DNA of 64,000 bases from Clostridium sp. OF03-18AA. GTDB taxonomy: Bacteria; Bacillota; Clostridia; Lachnospirales; Lachnospiraceae. The translations under genes were made by a program, and so were the position numbers. Of the stretch, positions 8,101 through 16,335 are shown one piece after another. A model generated the notes under the pieces. That model worked only from the letters and a program-made list of their open reading frames with translations. It ran no database searches and was not told the origin of the DNA. Where the stretch lies: positions 9,738-73,737 of the forward strand of contig NZ_QUEP01000014.1 of assembly GCF_003478035.1 (NCBI RefSeq), in the 5' to 3' direction. Position 1 is the stretch's first letter, and every line of letters begins with the position of its first letter.

Positions 8101-9486
8101 ATGCATATGAAACGTATTGATTTTGAAAACGGAACCATAACGGGAAATATCCTCGGAGCCGCGCTCCCGATGCTGGTTGCCCAGATCTTAAACCTTCTAT
8201 ATAATATCGTGGACCGCATCTACATCGCGCGGATCCCGGAGATCGGAACAGCCGCTCTCGGCGCGGTCGGCTTATGTTTTCCGATCATTGTCATCATCAC
8301 AGCCTTCAGCAACCTATTTGGGACCGGCGGTGCGCCGCTCTTCTCGATCTTCCGTGGGAAGAAGGACTCTGACACAGCAAAGCGCATTATGAACACTTCT
8401 TTTACGATGCTCTGTGTCTGCGCGGTGATCCTGATGGCAGTCGGCTTCCTCTTCGCCCGCCCGATCCTGATCCTCTTCGGTGCTTCCGCTGAGGCTATCG
8501 TTTACGCTTATCCGTATATGATGCTCTATCTGATCGGAACCCTGCCGTCAATGATCGCGGTCGGCATGAACCCGTTTATCAACGCCCAGGGCTACTCCAG
8601 CATCGGCATGTTATCCGTCGCGATCGGTGCCGGAACAAACCTGGTGCTTGATCCGCTCTTTATTTTTGCCCTCGGACTCGGTGTCCGCGGCGCGGCCATC
8701 GCCACCGTGATCTCCCAGTGCCTGTCCGCCGCCTTCGTCCTGTTTTTCCTCACGAAAAAATCCGAGTTGAAGCTGCGGTTCCTTCATAAAAATGAGATCC
8801 CGGAATGTACCGGACATGCGAAAAATATCCTCAGCCTCGGTGCAGCCGGATTTATCATGCAGCTCACCAACAGTCTCGTGACGATCTGCTGCAACAATAT
8901 TCTTTCCGTCACCGGCGGTGATATCTATATCTCCGTCATGACCATCATCTCCAGTGTGCGCCAGCTTGTCGAGACACCGATCCACGCCATGGTAGAGGGA
9001 ACTTCCCCGATCCTGAGCTACAACTACGGTGCCCGCAGACCGGGGCGCGTGCGGAAATCCATTCTGATCATGAGTCTCCTTGTTTTCGGTTACACGGCCG
9101 TCATGTGGAGCATGATCATCCTCATCCCGGAAACGCTGATCCGTATTTTCAGCTCGGACGCGGCGCTGATCCAGGATGCAGTTCCGGCGCTAAACATGTA
9201 TTTTGCGGCTTTTATCTTTATGGACCTCCAGTACATCGGTCAGGCGGTATTTAAATCCCTGAACAAGAAGGTCTTTGCGATCTTCTTCTCCCTGCTCCGC
9301 AAGGTATTCATCGTTGTACCGCTGACCTACTTTCTCCCCTACGCCATGCATATGGGAACCGACGGCGTATTCCTCGCCGAGCCGATTTCCAATGTCATCG
9401 GCGGAACCGCCTGCATTCTCACGATGCTGATCACGATCATGCCTGAGCTGAAACGGATCGAGGTTGAGAACCGCAGGGCGGCATAA
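8101..9486 (+). CDS. MATE-family multidrug/cation efflux transporter
   Basis: A 461-residue inner-membrane protein of the multidrug and toxic compound extrusion family. It begins with the family's usual segment (ENGTITGNILGAALPMLVAQIL) and has about 12 hydrophobic segments in two pseudo-symmetric halves. The conserved NPFINAQGYSSIGM and VEGTSPILSYNYGA regions occur at the expected places in the two halves. Members export organic cations by Na+ or H+ antiport; the substrate cannot be inferred. The divergent LysR gene suggests inducible expression. Confidence 0.88.
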   Translation: MHMKRIDFENGTITGNILGAALPMLVAQILNLLYNIVDRIYIARIPEIGTAALGAVGLCFPIIVIITAFSNLFGTGGAPLFSIFRGKKDSDTAKRIMNTSFTMLCVCAVILMAVGFLFARPILILFGASAEAIVYAYPYMMLYLIGTLPSMIAVGMNPFINAQGYSSIGMLSVAIGAGTNLVLDPLFIFALGLGVRGAAIATVISQCLSAAFVLFFLTKKSELKLRFLHKNEIPECTGHAKNILSLGAAGFIMQLTNSLVTICCNNILSVTGGDIYISVMTIISSVRQLVETPIHAMVEGTSPILSYNYGARRPGRVRKSILIMSLLVFGYTAVMWSMIILIPETLIRIFSSDAALIQDAVPALNMYFAAFIFMDLQYIGQAVFKSLNKKVFAIFFSLLRKVFIVVPLTYFLPYAMHMGTDGVFLAEPISNVIGGTACILTMLITIMPELKRIEVENRRAA

Positions 9487-9507
9487 AAGCTTAAAGCGTT
9501 TTTTTGC

Positions 9508-9545
9508 AAAAAAATAGAAGTTCCTCGCGGAGCTTCTATTTTTTT
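9508..9545. terminator. Bidirectional intrinsic terminator
   Basis: A-run plus ATAGAAG paired with CTTCTAT plus T-run, the stem extending through the CC/GG of the loop. It lies between the convergent MATE and RNA methyltransferase genes and overlaps the stop codon of the latter, so it serves both. Confidence 0.85.
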
Positions 9546-10441
9546 CTGATCTTCGCCACAAAAAATCCCTCAAACAATTCATTCGGTCCCACGAGGAGCG
9601 TCCCCGGCATCGCATTCGGAAGTAATGGAAGTTCCTTCGTCCACTCTTCCCCGATCGGTACAAGCTCTCCGCCTGAACTCTTTAACACGCGCTTTAAGAG
9701 ACCTTCATTCTCCTCTTTTAAGATCGAGCAGGTGGAGTAGACCATCTCATGTCCGGATTTTAACAACTTCAGCGCTTTTTTTAACAGTTCTTCCTGGGTT
9801 CTCGCGGATCTTTCCACAAGTTCCTTTGAGATCTTTGTCCGGCAGACGCCGTCCCGCACTTCTACGGTTCCGCTTCCGCTGCAGGGCGCGTCTAAGAGGA
9901 TCCGGTCGAAGGAAAAGAAATCGTCGAGCTTTCTTGCGTCCTCCACCATCACGTAGGTTCCCGATGCCCCCTGTTTTTCCAGATTGTATTTTAACTTTTC
10001 TGACCGCGCCTTATTCTTCTCACAGGCCGTGATCTGCGCCTGATTTCCCGTCATCGCCGCCATCTGGGTCGTCTTTCCGCCCGGGGCGGCAGCCATATCG
10101 AGGACGGACTCTCCAACCTTTGGGCCGAGAAACAGCGGCGGCAGCATGGAGGAAAGGCTCTGGAGATAGATTCCGCCTTCCTTATAGATCGGAAGTTCCT
10201 GAATCTCCGGCTCCCTTGCGCCCTCGATGATCATCGCATCCTCATACCATGATACATTTTTAAACGCGATCCCTGCGCCGGTAAGTGCCTGTTCTACCGT
10301 GTTCCGGTCCGCCTTTAAGGGATTGACCCGGAGTGTCACCGGGCGTCTCGCCTGATATCCCGCGAGGATCTTCGCGAAAACTTCCTCTCCATACTGTTTT
10401 TTCAACATCTCTTCCAGAAATCCCGGAATCATCTGCTCCAT
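9536..10441 (-). CDS. RsmB/RsmF-type (NOL1/NOP2/Sun) RNA cytosine-C5 methyltransferase
   Basis: A 301-residue SAM-dependent methyltransferase. The SAM site is DMAAAPGGKTTQ, and both catalytic cysteines are visible: DAPCSGSG (motif IV) and YSTCS (motif VI). The N-terminal part (LRVNPLKADR...) is the usual RNA-binding lead-in. It is shorter than E. coli RsmF (~480 aa) because it lacks the C-terminal PUA-like extension; such short forms are common in Clostridia. Likely rRNA m5C methylation, exact position unknown. The gene is monocistronic. Confidence 0.85.
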   Translation of the reverse strand: MEQMIPGFLEEMLKKQYGEEVFAKILAGYQARRPVTLRVNPLKADRNTVEQALTGAGIAFKNVSWYEDAMIIEGAREPEIQELPIYKEGGIYLQSLSSMLPPLFLGPKVGESVLDMAAAPGGKTTQMAAMTGNQAQITACEKNKARSEKLKYNLEKQGASGTYVMVEDARKLDDFFSFDRILLDAPCSGSGTVEVRDGVCRTKISKELVERSARTQEELLKKALKLLKSGHEMVYSTCSILKEENEGLLKRVLKSSGGELVPIGEEWTKELPLLPNAMPGTLLVGPNELFEGFFVAKIRKK

Positions 10442-10494
10442 AGCCTGCTCCTTATCGATCTATTCTTATCTCTTATCACATTTCACGAAAATAT

Positions 10495-10521
10495 GTAACG
10501 ATTCAGTACCTTCACCGTTAC
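10495..10521. repeat. Family-C repeat remnant
   Basis: GTAACGATTCAGTACCTTCAC matches the left end of the family-C element at 45920 and is followed by CGTTAC. Only a stub of the element remains. Confidence 0.45.
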
Positions 10522-10532
10522 CTTTCTGCACT

Positions 10533-10958
10533 TTAACACTTAAAGTTAAAGAGATTGAGTCCTGTCTCCTCATCCTTTACGCGGTCCACAACTCCGTCAA
10601 TCACCGTAATCACCATCTCGCAGGTCGCTCCGATAATGCCATGACTTAAATGTCCGCCGTACACATTGCCCTTCGCATCGGCTGCCGCCGCATGGATGTG
10701 GCTGTAATACTTTCCGTCCATCGTGTTGATGGTTCCTGTAAAGGAGACGATCTCAAACATTCCCTCGAAATCATTCCCCATAAACTGACGTTTTTCCAGG
10801 TCATAAATTCCTACGGTCATGGAAGAAAATGTACCTAATGCGCTGACGCTCGCAAGCTTTACATCCTCGAGCATCGCGATGCGCTTCATCTTCTCCAGAA
10901 CATCCTCACCCTGATCGATCCTTGCTACGATCGTATTTCCAAATCTGCGGTATTCCAT
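10533..10958 (-). CDS. PPC/DUF296 domain protein
   Basis: A 141-residue single-domain protein of the PCC/PPC (DUF296) family, related to the AT-hook-associated domain of plants and common in bacteria. ATG 10958 follows AAGGAGG; a longer frame has no site. Family features: an N-terminal R.D.GEDV segment, the SALGTF turn, and histidines in YSHIHAAAAD and GGHLSHG that can bind a metal. Bacterial members are usually annotated as DNA-binding, but their biochemical role is poorly defined. It stands alone between structured repeats. Confidence 0.8.
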   Translation of the reverse strand: MEYRRFGNTIVARIDQGEDVLEKMKRIAMLEDVKLASVSALGTFSSMTVGIYDLEKRQFMGNDFEGMFEIVSFTGTINTMDGKYYSHIHAAAADAKGNVYGGHLSHGIIGATCEMVITVIDGVVDRVKDEETGLNLFNFKC

Positions 10959-11019
10959 AATGATTGCCTCCTTATTATGCACGTTCCTACAACCGAAACT
11001 CTGATTTCAAACTTCTTTT

Positions 11020-11099
11020 GTAACGGTTCCATATACTCACAGTTACGAACAAAAATCCATTAAAAATTGTCTGCAGCAATGGTATTTTTACTCGCAGCC
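11020..11099. repeat. Family-C repeat, internally deleted copy
   Basis: It starts GTAACGGTTC and contains GTTACGAACAAAAATCCATT and AATGGTATTTTTACTCGC, matching the central hairpin of the complete element at 45920-46096. It fills most of the gap between degV and the PPC gene. Confidence 0.5.
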
Positions 11100-11112
11100 A
11101 ATATTTTCTTAC

Positions 11113-11997
11113 TTATACTCTCTTATAATCCGGTGCCACCGCACAACCAATTCCCATTCCGCCAGGTCCGATATGGCAGGAAACGCCGAGAGAAAGGTTA
11201 TCATAAAGGATCGGAACACCCGGGAATACCTCTTTGATCTCCTCGACCCACGCTGCATTCTCCTCATCCGTTCCGCTGGAAGACGCTAAGAGATGCAGAG
11301 CGCCATCGTTTAAGGCATCCTGGAAATTCTCGCGGATCTCTGTCTGCATCGCCTCGATGGCTGTCTTTTTGGCCTTCTGCATTCCGTGGCACTTCTTAAA
11401 GGAATCCAGTTTTCCGGTCTGGAGCTTTAAGATTGGTTTGATATTAAATACAGATCCGAGCGCAGCTGCAGCCGGAGTTACTCTTCCGCCTTTTTTCAGG
11501 AATTCCAGCGTCTGAAGGGCGATATAGATCATCATCCGGTCTCCCGCCTTTTCCAGGAGTTCGCGGATATGTTCCGCTTCATATCCTTTTTCGATCATAT
11601 CCAGTGTGTCCAGGATCATCTGGTGAAGCGGCGCCGCAACCTGTCCGTCGTCCACAACGAGGACGCGTCCTTCATATTTTTCCTCCTGCGCCAGCATCAT
11701 CGCCGTATTGTAGGAACTGCTGAGTCCGCTGCTGATCGGCATATACAGGATCTTTTCATATTCTTCGAGTGCTTTGTCCCAGATTTCCATCACAGCGGTC
11801 GGAGATGGCTGGGAAGTCGAAATATCGGCTCCGGATGTCAGCTTTTCAAAAAACAGTTCCCTGGAAAGCGTCACACTCTCATAATAGCACTCCCCGTCGA
11901 TATAGAACGGCATCGGCAGGACAAAGATCCCGAGTTTCTTTGCCTCTTCCTGGCTGATGCTGCTGTGACTGTCTGTTACGATTCCAATTTTCTTCAT
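11113..11997 (-). CDS. DegV family fatty-acid-binding protein
   Basis: A 294-residue member of the DegV/FakB family. It begins KKIGIVTDSHSSIS and has the characteristic TSQPSPTAVMEIWDKAL and LYMPISSGLSSSYNTA segments; the second serine-rich segment and the C-terminal HIGPGGMGIGC match the lipid-binding cleft of the family. FakB proteins present fatty acids to FakA kinase for incorporation into phospholipid. No fakA lies nearby, so the partner would be encoded elsewhere. ATG 11997 has a GAGGAA site. Confidence 0.87.
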   Translation of the reverse strand: MKKIGIVTDSHSSISQEEAKKLGIFVLPMPFYIDGECYYESVTLSRELFFEKLTSGADISTSQPSPTAVMEIWDKALEEYEKILYMPISSGLSSSYNTAMMLAQEEKYEGRVLVVDDGQVAAPLHQMILDTLDMIEKGYEAEHIRELLEKAGDRMMIYIALQTLEFLKKGGRVTPAAAALGSVFNIKPILKLQTGKLDSFKKCHGMQKAKKTAIEAMQTEIRENFQDALNDGALHLLASSSGTDEENAAWVEEIKEVFPGVPILYDNLSLGVSCHIGPGGMGIGCAVAPDYKRV

Positions 11998-12159
11998 ATA
12001 TGTATTTCCTCTTTATATCCTGGATTCACGCAAGAGATTGCTGTCTTTTGCGCAATTTTAACGTTTTGCGTATCTAATAATCGTAACATCCAAAATCCTT
12101 CCAGTCAATAGGGTGGAGGCAAAAAATGACAGATTGTCACTATTTTCTCTTATGTAAAA

Positions 12160-12240
12160 AGAATGTGTCCTGGCACATTCTCGCACCGGGCGCGCGGTCG
12201 CTTGCGACGATCTTCATCTTCTCGCGAATGTGCCTTTTTT
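12160..12240 (-). promoter_or_regulatory. Alternative hairpins in the degV leader (attenuator-like)
   Basis: On the minus strand GGCACATTCGCGAG (distal) can pair with CGAGAATGTGCC, or the latter can pair with CACATTCT just downstream, which is followed by a short T-run (12155-12159). The two pairings are mutually exclusive, as in attenuators, and lie about 160 nt upstream of degV. A short frame starting ATGAAGATCGTC spans the region. Confidence 0.4.
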
Positions 12241-12268
12241 CATAGGAAGTTCCATTGGAATCTTCTAT

Positions 12269-12311
12269 GAAAAAAGCGCTGTGTCACAGCCCATTTTCTA
12301 TGACACAGCGC
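12269..12311 (-). terminator. Terminator of tpiA
   Basis: Minus strand: GCGCTGTGTCA pairs with TGACACAGCGC, followed by TTTTTTC. It lies 15 nt after the tpiA stop. Confidence 0.85.
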
Positions 12312-12326
12312 CAGGATGTACATGTA

Positions 12327-13076
12327 CTATTTGTAGTTGACGATCTTTCCGAAATCAGCCTTTAAGGATGCGCCGCCGACAAGTCCTCCGTCGATATCCA
12401 CCTGCGCAAAGAGCTCTGCAGCATTTCCGGCATTTACAGATCCACCGTACTGGATGCGGATTGCTTCCTTTGTTGCCTCATCGTAGATCTCACCGATGCA
12501 CGCACGGATCGCTCCGCAGACTTCCTCGGCCTGTTCTGTCGTTGCTGTCTTTCCGGTTCCGATCGCCCAGATCGGCTCATAAGCGATCACAGCAGTCTTC
12601 GCCTGGTCTGCTGTCACGTTCTGGAACGCAATCTTCACCTGTTTGCGGATCCAGTCCAGAGTGATGCCCTGTTCTCTCTGGGTAAGAGTCTCACCGCAGC
12701 AGATGATCGGGGTCAGTCCATGCTCGAATGCCTTTAAGACTTTCTTATTGACAGTCTCATCTGTCTCAGCGAAGTACTCTCTTCTCTCGGAATGTCCGAT
12801 AATCACATATTTTACGCCGGCATCTGTCAGCATGTTCGGGGAGATCTCGCCTGTGTACGCGCCCTTCTCCTCGAAATACATATTCTCAGCGCCGACCTCG
12901 ATGTTTGTTCCCTCGCATGCCTTTACGACAGGAATGATGTCGATAGCCGGTACGCAGAATACAACGTCCGCTTCCTCCGTCTTAACGAGCGGCTTTAATG
13001 TCTCAACGAGTGCCACTGCCTCGGACGGAGTCATGTTCATTTTCCAGTTTCCAGCGATAATTTTCTTTCTTGCCAT
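12327..13076 (-). CDS. tpiA: Triosephosphate isomerase
   Basis: A 249-residue cytoplasmic TIM-barrel enzyme that interconverts dihydroxyacetone phosphate and glyceraldehyde 3-phosphate. Visible active-site elements: GNWKMN (catalytic Lys), GHSERR (catalytic His), [12 protein letters not shown] (catalytic Glu and flexible loop 6), and [10 protein letters not shown] (phosphate binding). Length is standard. It follows gap and pgk in the usual glycolytic order; a structured repeat fills the 293-bp gap to pgk, so it may be expressed partly from a separate promoter. Ribosome site GGGGGT precedes ATG 13076. Confidence 0.97.
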   Translation of the reverse strand: MARKKIIAGNWKMNMTPSEAVALVETLKPLVKTEEADVVFCVPAIDIIPVVKACEGTNIEVGAENMYFEEKGAYTGEISPNMLTDAGVKYVIIGHSERREYFAETDETVNKKVLKAFEHGLTPIICCGETLTQREQGITLDWIRKQVKIAFQNVTADQAKTAVIAYEPIWAIGTGKTATTEQAEEVCGAIRACIGEIYDEATKEAIRIQYGGSVNAGNAAELFAQVDIDGGLVGGASLKADFGKIVNYK

Positions 13077-13240
13077 GGTTATCTACCCCCCATATATACC
13101 AATATTTATCTTCAAGATCCATATACAGGATTCTCTCTGAACGATAACATTCAAAAACTACATCTGCAGTTTTCCATACTATGACAAAATCCGGGACGGG
13201 ATCACCGCCCCGGATCTGAAATCTCGGACACTATAATATT

Positions 13241-13355
13241 TACAGCCAGGGAAGTAAATGCGTACATTTGCTCCCCCTATACCGGAACAGACCTGAAAGG
13301 GCTTGTGCAAGCGAGCTTGCAGCGCCCTTCCACGCCTGTTCCGGCGCACGGTGTA
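13241..13355 (-). repeat. Family-A structured repeat, copy A1
   Basis: Outer TACAGCC (13241) faces GGTGTA (13350-13355). Inside are AGTAAATG/CATTTGCT (253-260/265-272 of this kb) and a long arm, CCGGAACAG (13282-13290) with CTGTTCCGG (13336-13344), topped by TGCAAGC-GA-GCTTGCA. The arm sequences differ from other copies but pair internally. It begins 15 nt after the pgk stop; the rest of the pgk-tpiA gap shows another GC-rich hairpin near 13189-13215. Confidence 0.6.
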
Positions 13356-13369
13356 CTGGTTTCATTCAT

Positions 13370-14593
13370 TTACTTATCGTCAGCTGCAGCAACGCCCGGA
13401 AGCTCTTTTCCTTCCAGGAACTCTAAGGATGCGCCGCCGCCTGTGGAGATATGGCTCATCTTGTCACCGAAGCCGAGCTGGTTGACTGCTGCCGCGGAAT
13501 CGCCGCCGCCGATGATCGTTGTAGCGTCTGTCTCAGCAAGTGCTTTCGCAACCGCAATAGTACCAGCAGCAAGTGTCGGGTTCTCGAATACGCCCATCGG
13601 TCCGTTCCATACAACGGTCTTTGCGTTCTTCACTGCGTCCGCGTAGATCTTGCAGGTCTCAGGTCCGATGTCAACGCCCTCTTTGTCAGCCGGGATCGCA
13701 TCTACGGAAACATACTCAACCTCGACCGGAGCATCGATCGGGTTCGGGAACTCAGAGACAACCGTCGTATCAACCGGAAGAAGAAGCTTCTTACCAAGCT
13801 TTGCTGCCTTATCCATCATCTCTTTGCAGTAATCGATCTTTGTATCGTCAACTAAGGACTTACCGATCTCCTTGCCCTGTGCCTTTAAGAAGGTGTAAGC
13901 CATACCGCCGCCAATGATAAGAGTATCGCACTTCTCAAGGAGGTTGGAGATTACATTTAACTTATCAGCAACTTTCGCGCCGCCGAGGATCGCAACGAAC
14001 GGGCGAACCGGATTCTCAACCGCGTTTCCAAGGAAAGCGATCTCTTTCTCCATCAGGTAGCCGACTACGTTGGAGCCGCCCTTTGCGGAGATGAACTTTG
14101 TAACGCCAGCTACAGAAGCATGTGCTCTGTGGGAGGAACCGAATGCGTCGCATACATAGTCGTCTGCAAGGTCAGCCAGCTCTTTGCTGAACTGTTCGCC
14201 GTTCTTTGTCTCCTCAGCTCCGCGGAAACGGGTGTTCTGAAGAAGAACGACATCTCCCTCTTTCATTGCGTTCACAGCCTTTGTTGCAGCTTCGCCGGTT
14301 ACGTTGTAATCGGATACGAAAACAACTTCTTTTCCGAGTTTCTCAGAAAGGCTCTTTGCAACCGGAGCCAGGGATTCTCCCTCGTTCGGGCCATTTTTTA
14401 CTTTTCCAAGGTGAGAGCAAAGAATCACTTTGCCGCCATCGTTGATCAGCTTCTGGATTGTCGGAAGAGCCGCGTTGATACGTGTCTCGTCTGTGATCTT
14501 ACCGTCCTTTAACGGTACGTTGAAATCGCAGCGGACCAGCACTCTCTTTCCCTTTACGTTGATATCATCAACTGTTTTCTTATTTAAAGACAT
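13370..14593 (-). CDS. pgk: Phosphoglycerate kinase
   Basis: A 407-residue enzyme that transfers phosphate from 1,3-bisphosphoglycerate to ADP. ATG 14593 follows AAGGAGGAATT; upstream codons are untranslated leader. Family signatures: [13 protein letters not shown] near the N-terminus, [26 protein letters not shown], and [10 protein letters not shown] with the C-terminal [12 protein letters not shown] nucleotide site. Normal length for bacterial monomers. It lies between gapA and tpiA; a terminator-like hairpin separates it from gapA. Confidence 0.97.
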   Translation of the reverse strand: MSLNKKTVDDINVKGKRVLVRCDFNVPLKDGKITDETRINAALPTIQKLINDGGKVILCSHLGKVKNGPNEGESLAPVAKSLSEKLGKEVVFVSDYNVTGEAATKAVNAMKEGDVVLLQNTRFRGAEETKNGEQFSKELADLADDYVCDAFGSSHRAHASVAGVTKFISAKGGSNVVGYLMEKEIAFLGNAVENPVRPFVAILGGAKVADKLNVISNLLEKCDTLIIGGGMAYTFLKAQGKEIGKSLVDDTKIDYCKEMMDKAAKLGKKLLLPVDTTVVSEFPNPIDAPVEVEYVSVDAIPADKEGVDIGPETCKIYADAVKNAKTVVWNGPMGVFENPTLAAGTIAVAKALAETDATTIIGGGDSAAAVNQLGFGDKMSHISTGGGASLEFLEGKELPGVAAADDK

Positions 14594-14620
14594 GTTGGAA
14601 TTCCTCCTTTTTATAAATCG

Positions 14621-14656
14621 AAAAAAGGATCCGGTCCTCATCAGACCGGACCCTTT
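14621..14656 (-). terminator. Terminator-like hairpin between gapA and pgk
   Basis: Minus strand: AAAGGGTCCGGTC pairs with GACCGGATCCTTT with one mismatch, followed by TTTTTTCG. It would partially uncouple pgk from gapA transcription, a common way to give GAPDH higher expression. Confidence 0.75.
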
Positions 14657-14689
14657 GCTGAGTCTATTTTCTTCGATAACTGCTCGAAA

Positions 14690-15709
14690 TTAAGCGTTTA
14701 ACAGTTTTCCGAAGTGCTTGATGGTACGAACCATCTGGCTTGTGTAGGAGTTCTCGTTGTCGTACCAGGATACAACCTGAACCTCAGATGTGTTCTCGTC
14801 GATCGGGAGAACCATTGTCTGTGTTGCATCGAAGAGAGAACCGTATCTCATACCAACGATATCGCTGGAAACGATCTCATCTGTGTTGTAGCCGAAGGAC
14901 TCGTTGGAAGCTGCCTTCATTGCTGCGTTGATGGATTCCTTTGTCGGCTGGCCCTTAACAACAGCTGTTAAGATTGTTGTGGAACCTGTCGGTGTAGGAA
15001 CACGCTGAGCAGAACCGATGAGCTTGCCGTTTAATTCCGGAATTACAAGACCGATTGCCTTTGCAGCACCTGTGCTGTTCGGAACGATGTTGATCGCTGC
15101 AGCACGGCTTCTTCTCTTGTCGCCCTTTCTCTGCGGTCCGTCAAGTGTCATCTGGTCGCCTGTGTAAGCGTGAATTGTGCACATGATACCGGACTGGATC
15201 GGGTAAGCATCGTTTAATGCTTTTGCCATCGGAGCAAGGCAGTTTGTTGTACAGGAAGCAGCGGAGATGATGTGGTCATCTTTGCTTAATGTCTCATGGT
15301 TTACGTTGTAAACGATTGTCGGAAGATCATTTCCTGCCGGAGCGGAGATGATAACGTGCTTAGCACCAGCATCGATATGAGCCTGTGCTTTTGCTTTGGA
15401 TGTGTAGAAGCCTGTGCACTCAAGAACAACGTCTACACCGATCTCACCCCACGGAAGCTCTGCTGCGTTTGCTTTCGCGTAGATCTTGATCTCTTTGCCA
15501 TCAACTGTGATGGAATCTTCACCGTAAGATACGGTATCTGCAAGAGCGTATCTGCCCTGTGTGGAGTCATATTTTAAAAGGTGTGCGAGCATCTCCGGAG
15601 AGGTTAAGTCGTTGATCGCAACGATCTCGAATCCCTCTGCGCCAAACATCTGTCTGAATGCAAGACGGCCAATACGGCCAAAACCATTAATCGCAACTTT
15701 AACTGCCAT
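14690..15709 (-). CDS. gapA: Glyceraldehyde-3-phosphate dehydrogenase, type I (NAD)
   Basis: A 339-residue phosphorylating GAPDH. The Rossmann motif INGFGRIGR is at 7-15; Asp34 (AINDL) is the usual marker of NAD preference. The catalytic Cys153 lies in ASCTTNC, and the His relay partner in the IHAYTGDQ region is conserved. Ribosome site AGGAGGAAAAG precedes ATG 15709. First gene of the gap-pgk-tpi cluster, behind a strong promoter and two palindromes in the leader. Confidence 0.97.
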   Translation of the reverse strand: MAVKVAINGFGRIGRLAFRQMFGAEGFEIVAINDLTSPEMLAHLLKYDSTQGRYALADTVSYGEDSITVDGKEIKIYAKANAAELPWGEIGVDVVLECTGFYTSKAKAQAHIDAGAKHVIISAPAGNDLPTIVYNVNHETLSKDDHIISAASCTTNCLAPMAKALNDAYPIQSGIMCTIHAYTGDQMTLDGPQRKGDKRRSRAAAINIVPNSTGAAKAIGLVIPELNGKLIGSAQRVPTPTGSTTILTAVVKGQPTKESINAAMKAASNESFGYNTDEIVSSDIVGMRYGSLFDATQTMVLPIDENTSEVQVVSWYDNENSYTSQMVRTIKHFGKLLNA

Positions 15710-15739
15710 TTTTCTTTTCCTCCTAGAAAATGATGTGAT

Positions 15740-15754
15740 TGTTCACGTTGAACA
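15740..15754. promoter_or_regulatory. Palindrome in the gapA leader
   Basis: TGTTCA-CGT-TGAACA, perfect 6-bp arms, between the gapA promoter and ribosome site. Possible operator for a regulator of glycolysis; none is encoded next to it. Confidence 0.45.
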
Positions 15755-15778
15755 GTCATGGATTGTTAAATAATAATC

Positions 15779-15790
15779 AACCTTAAGGTT
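15779..15790. promoter_or_regulatory. Palindrome at the gapA transcription start
   Basis: AACCTTAAGGTT, a perfect 12-bp palindrome immediately downstream of the -10 element, where a repressor would block initiation. Confidence 0.45.
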
Positions 15791-15819
15791 ATTGTACCCA
15801 ATTCCTATAGAAATAGCAA
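15791..15819 (-). promoter_or_regulatory. gapA promoter
   Basis: Minus strand TTGCTA (15814-15819), 17-bp spacer, TACAAT (15791-15796). Confidence 0.75.
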
Positions 15820-16018
15820 GTCCTTTTTGAAATCTTTTCCTAAATAAAACCGTCCCAAAGCCGCCTAACCTTCCCTCATCATCCCACCACCCGCTAACGC
15901 GCCTGTAAGGCCCCAAACAGAATCGCCCGCTCCCGGACTCTTTCTTCTTCCCTCGCTCAAAAAAAGTGCTTTGACCTGACAGTAAAACAATCTCTTTACT
16001 CCCTCCAGTCCCCCAGCC

Positions 16019-16217
16019 GGCCAGTGAGAGTTCGAATGGATGTGCCTGATCCCGGGAGCTGGCTTCCTCTTGGCTCGCGGGAGAATGCGTTAGGAAACAG
16101 ACGGCACTTGTCTGAGCGCAGCGAGTTGTGCCGTCTGTTTCCTGCCCTTAGCATTCTTTCGCAAGCCTAGAGGAACCCTCCCGGCATCCCCAGCACATCC
16201 AGTCGAACTCTCACCGG
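16019..16217. repeat. 199-bp nested palindrome (long hairpin element)
   Basis: The outer arms GGCCAGTGAGAGTTCGA and TCGAACTCTCACCGGCC enclose, in strict nested order, GGATGTGC/GCACATCC, CCGGGAG/CTCCCGG, TTCCTCT/AGAGGAA, AGAATGC/GCATTCT and a perfect 15-bp stem GGAAACAGACGGCAC/GTGCCGTCTGTTTCC (16093-16107/16128-16142). It carries no gene. The rest of the 626-bp gapA-kinase gap (15820-16018, 16218-16264) is pyrimidine-rich with nothing recognisable. Confidence 0.8.
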
Positions 16218-16264
16218 CCCGCCAACAACCTAATTTTGCAACACAATTTTCTTTCTCTCCCCTC

Positions 16265-16293
16265 TTGCATCTCCCCCTCATTTTCTATATACT
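16265..16293 (+). promoter_or_regulatory. Promoter of the CitA-like kinase operon
   Basis: TTGCAT (16265-16270), 17-bp spacer, TATACT (16288-16293); ribosome site GGAGGA precedes ATG 16336. Confidence 0.75.
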
Positions 16294-16335
16294 AAGTGAT
16301 AAATATTTTCCATCCCACTCCCGGAGGACCCACAT

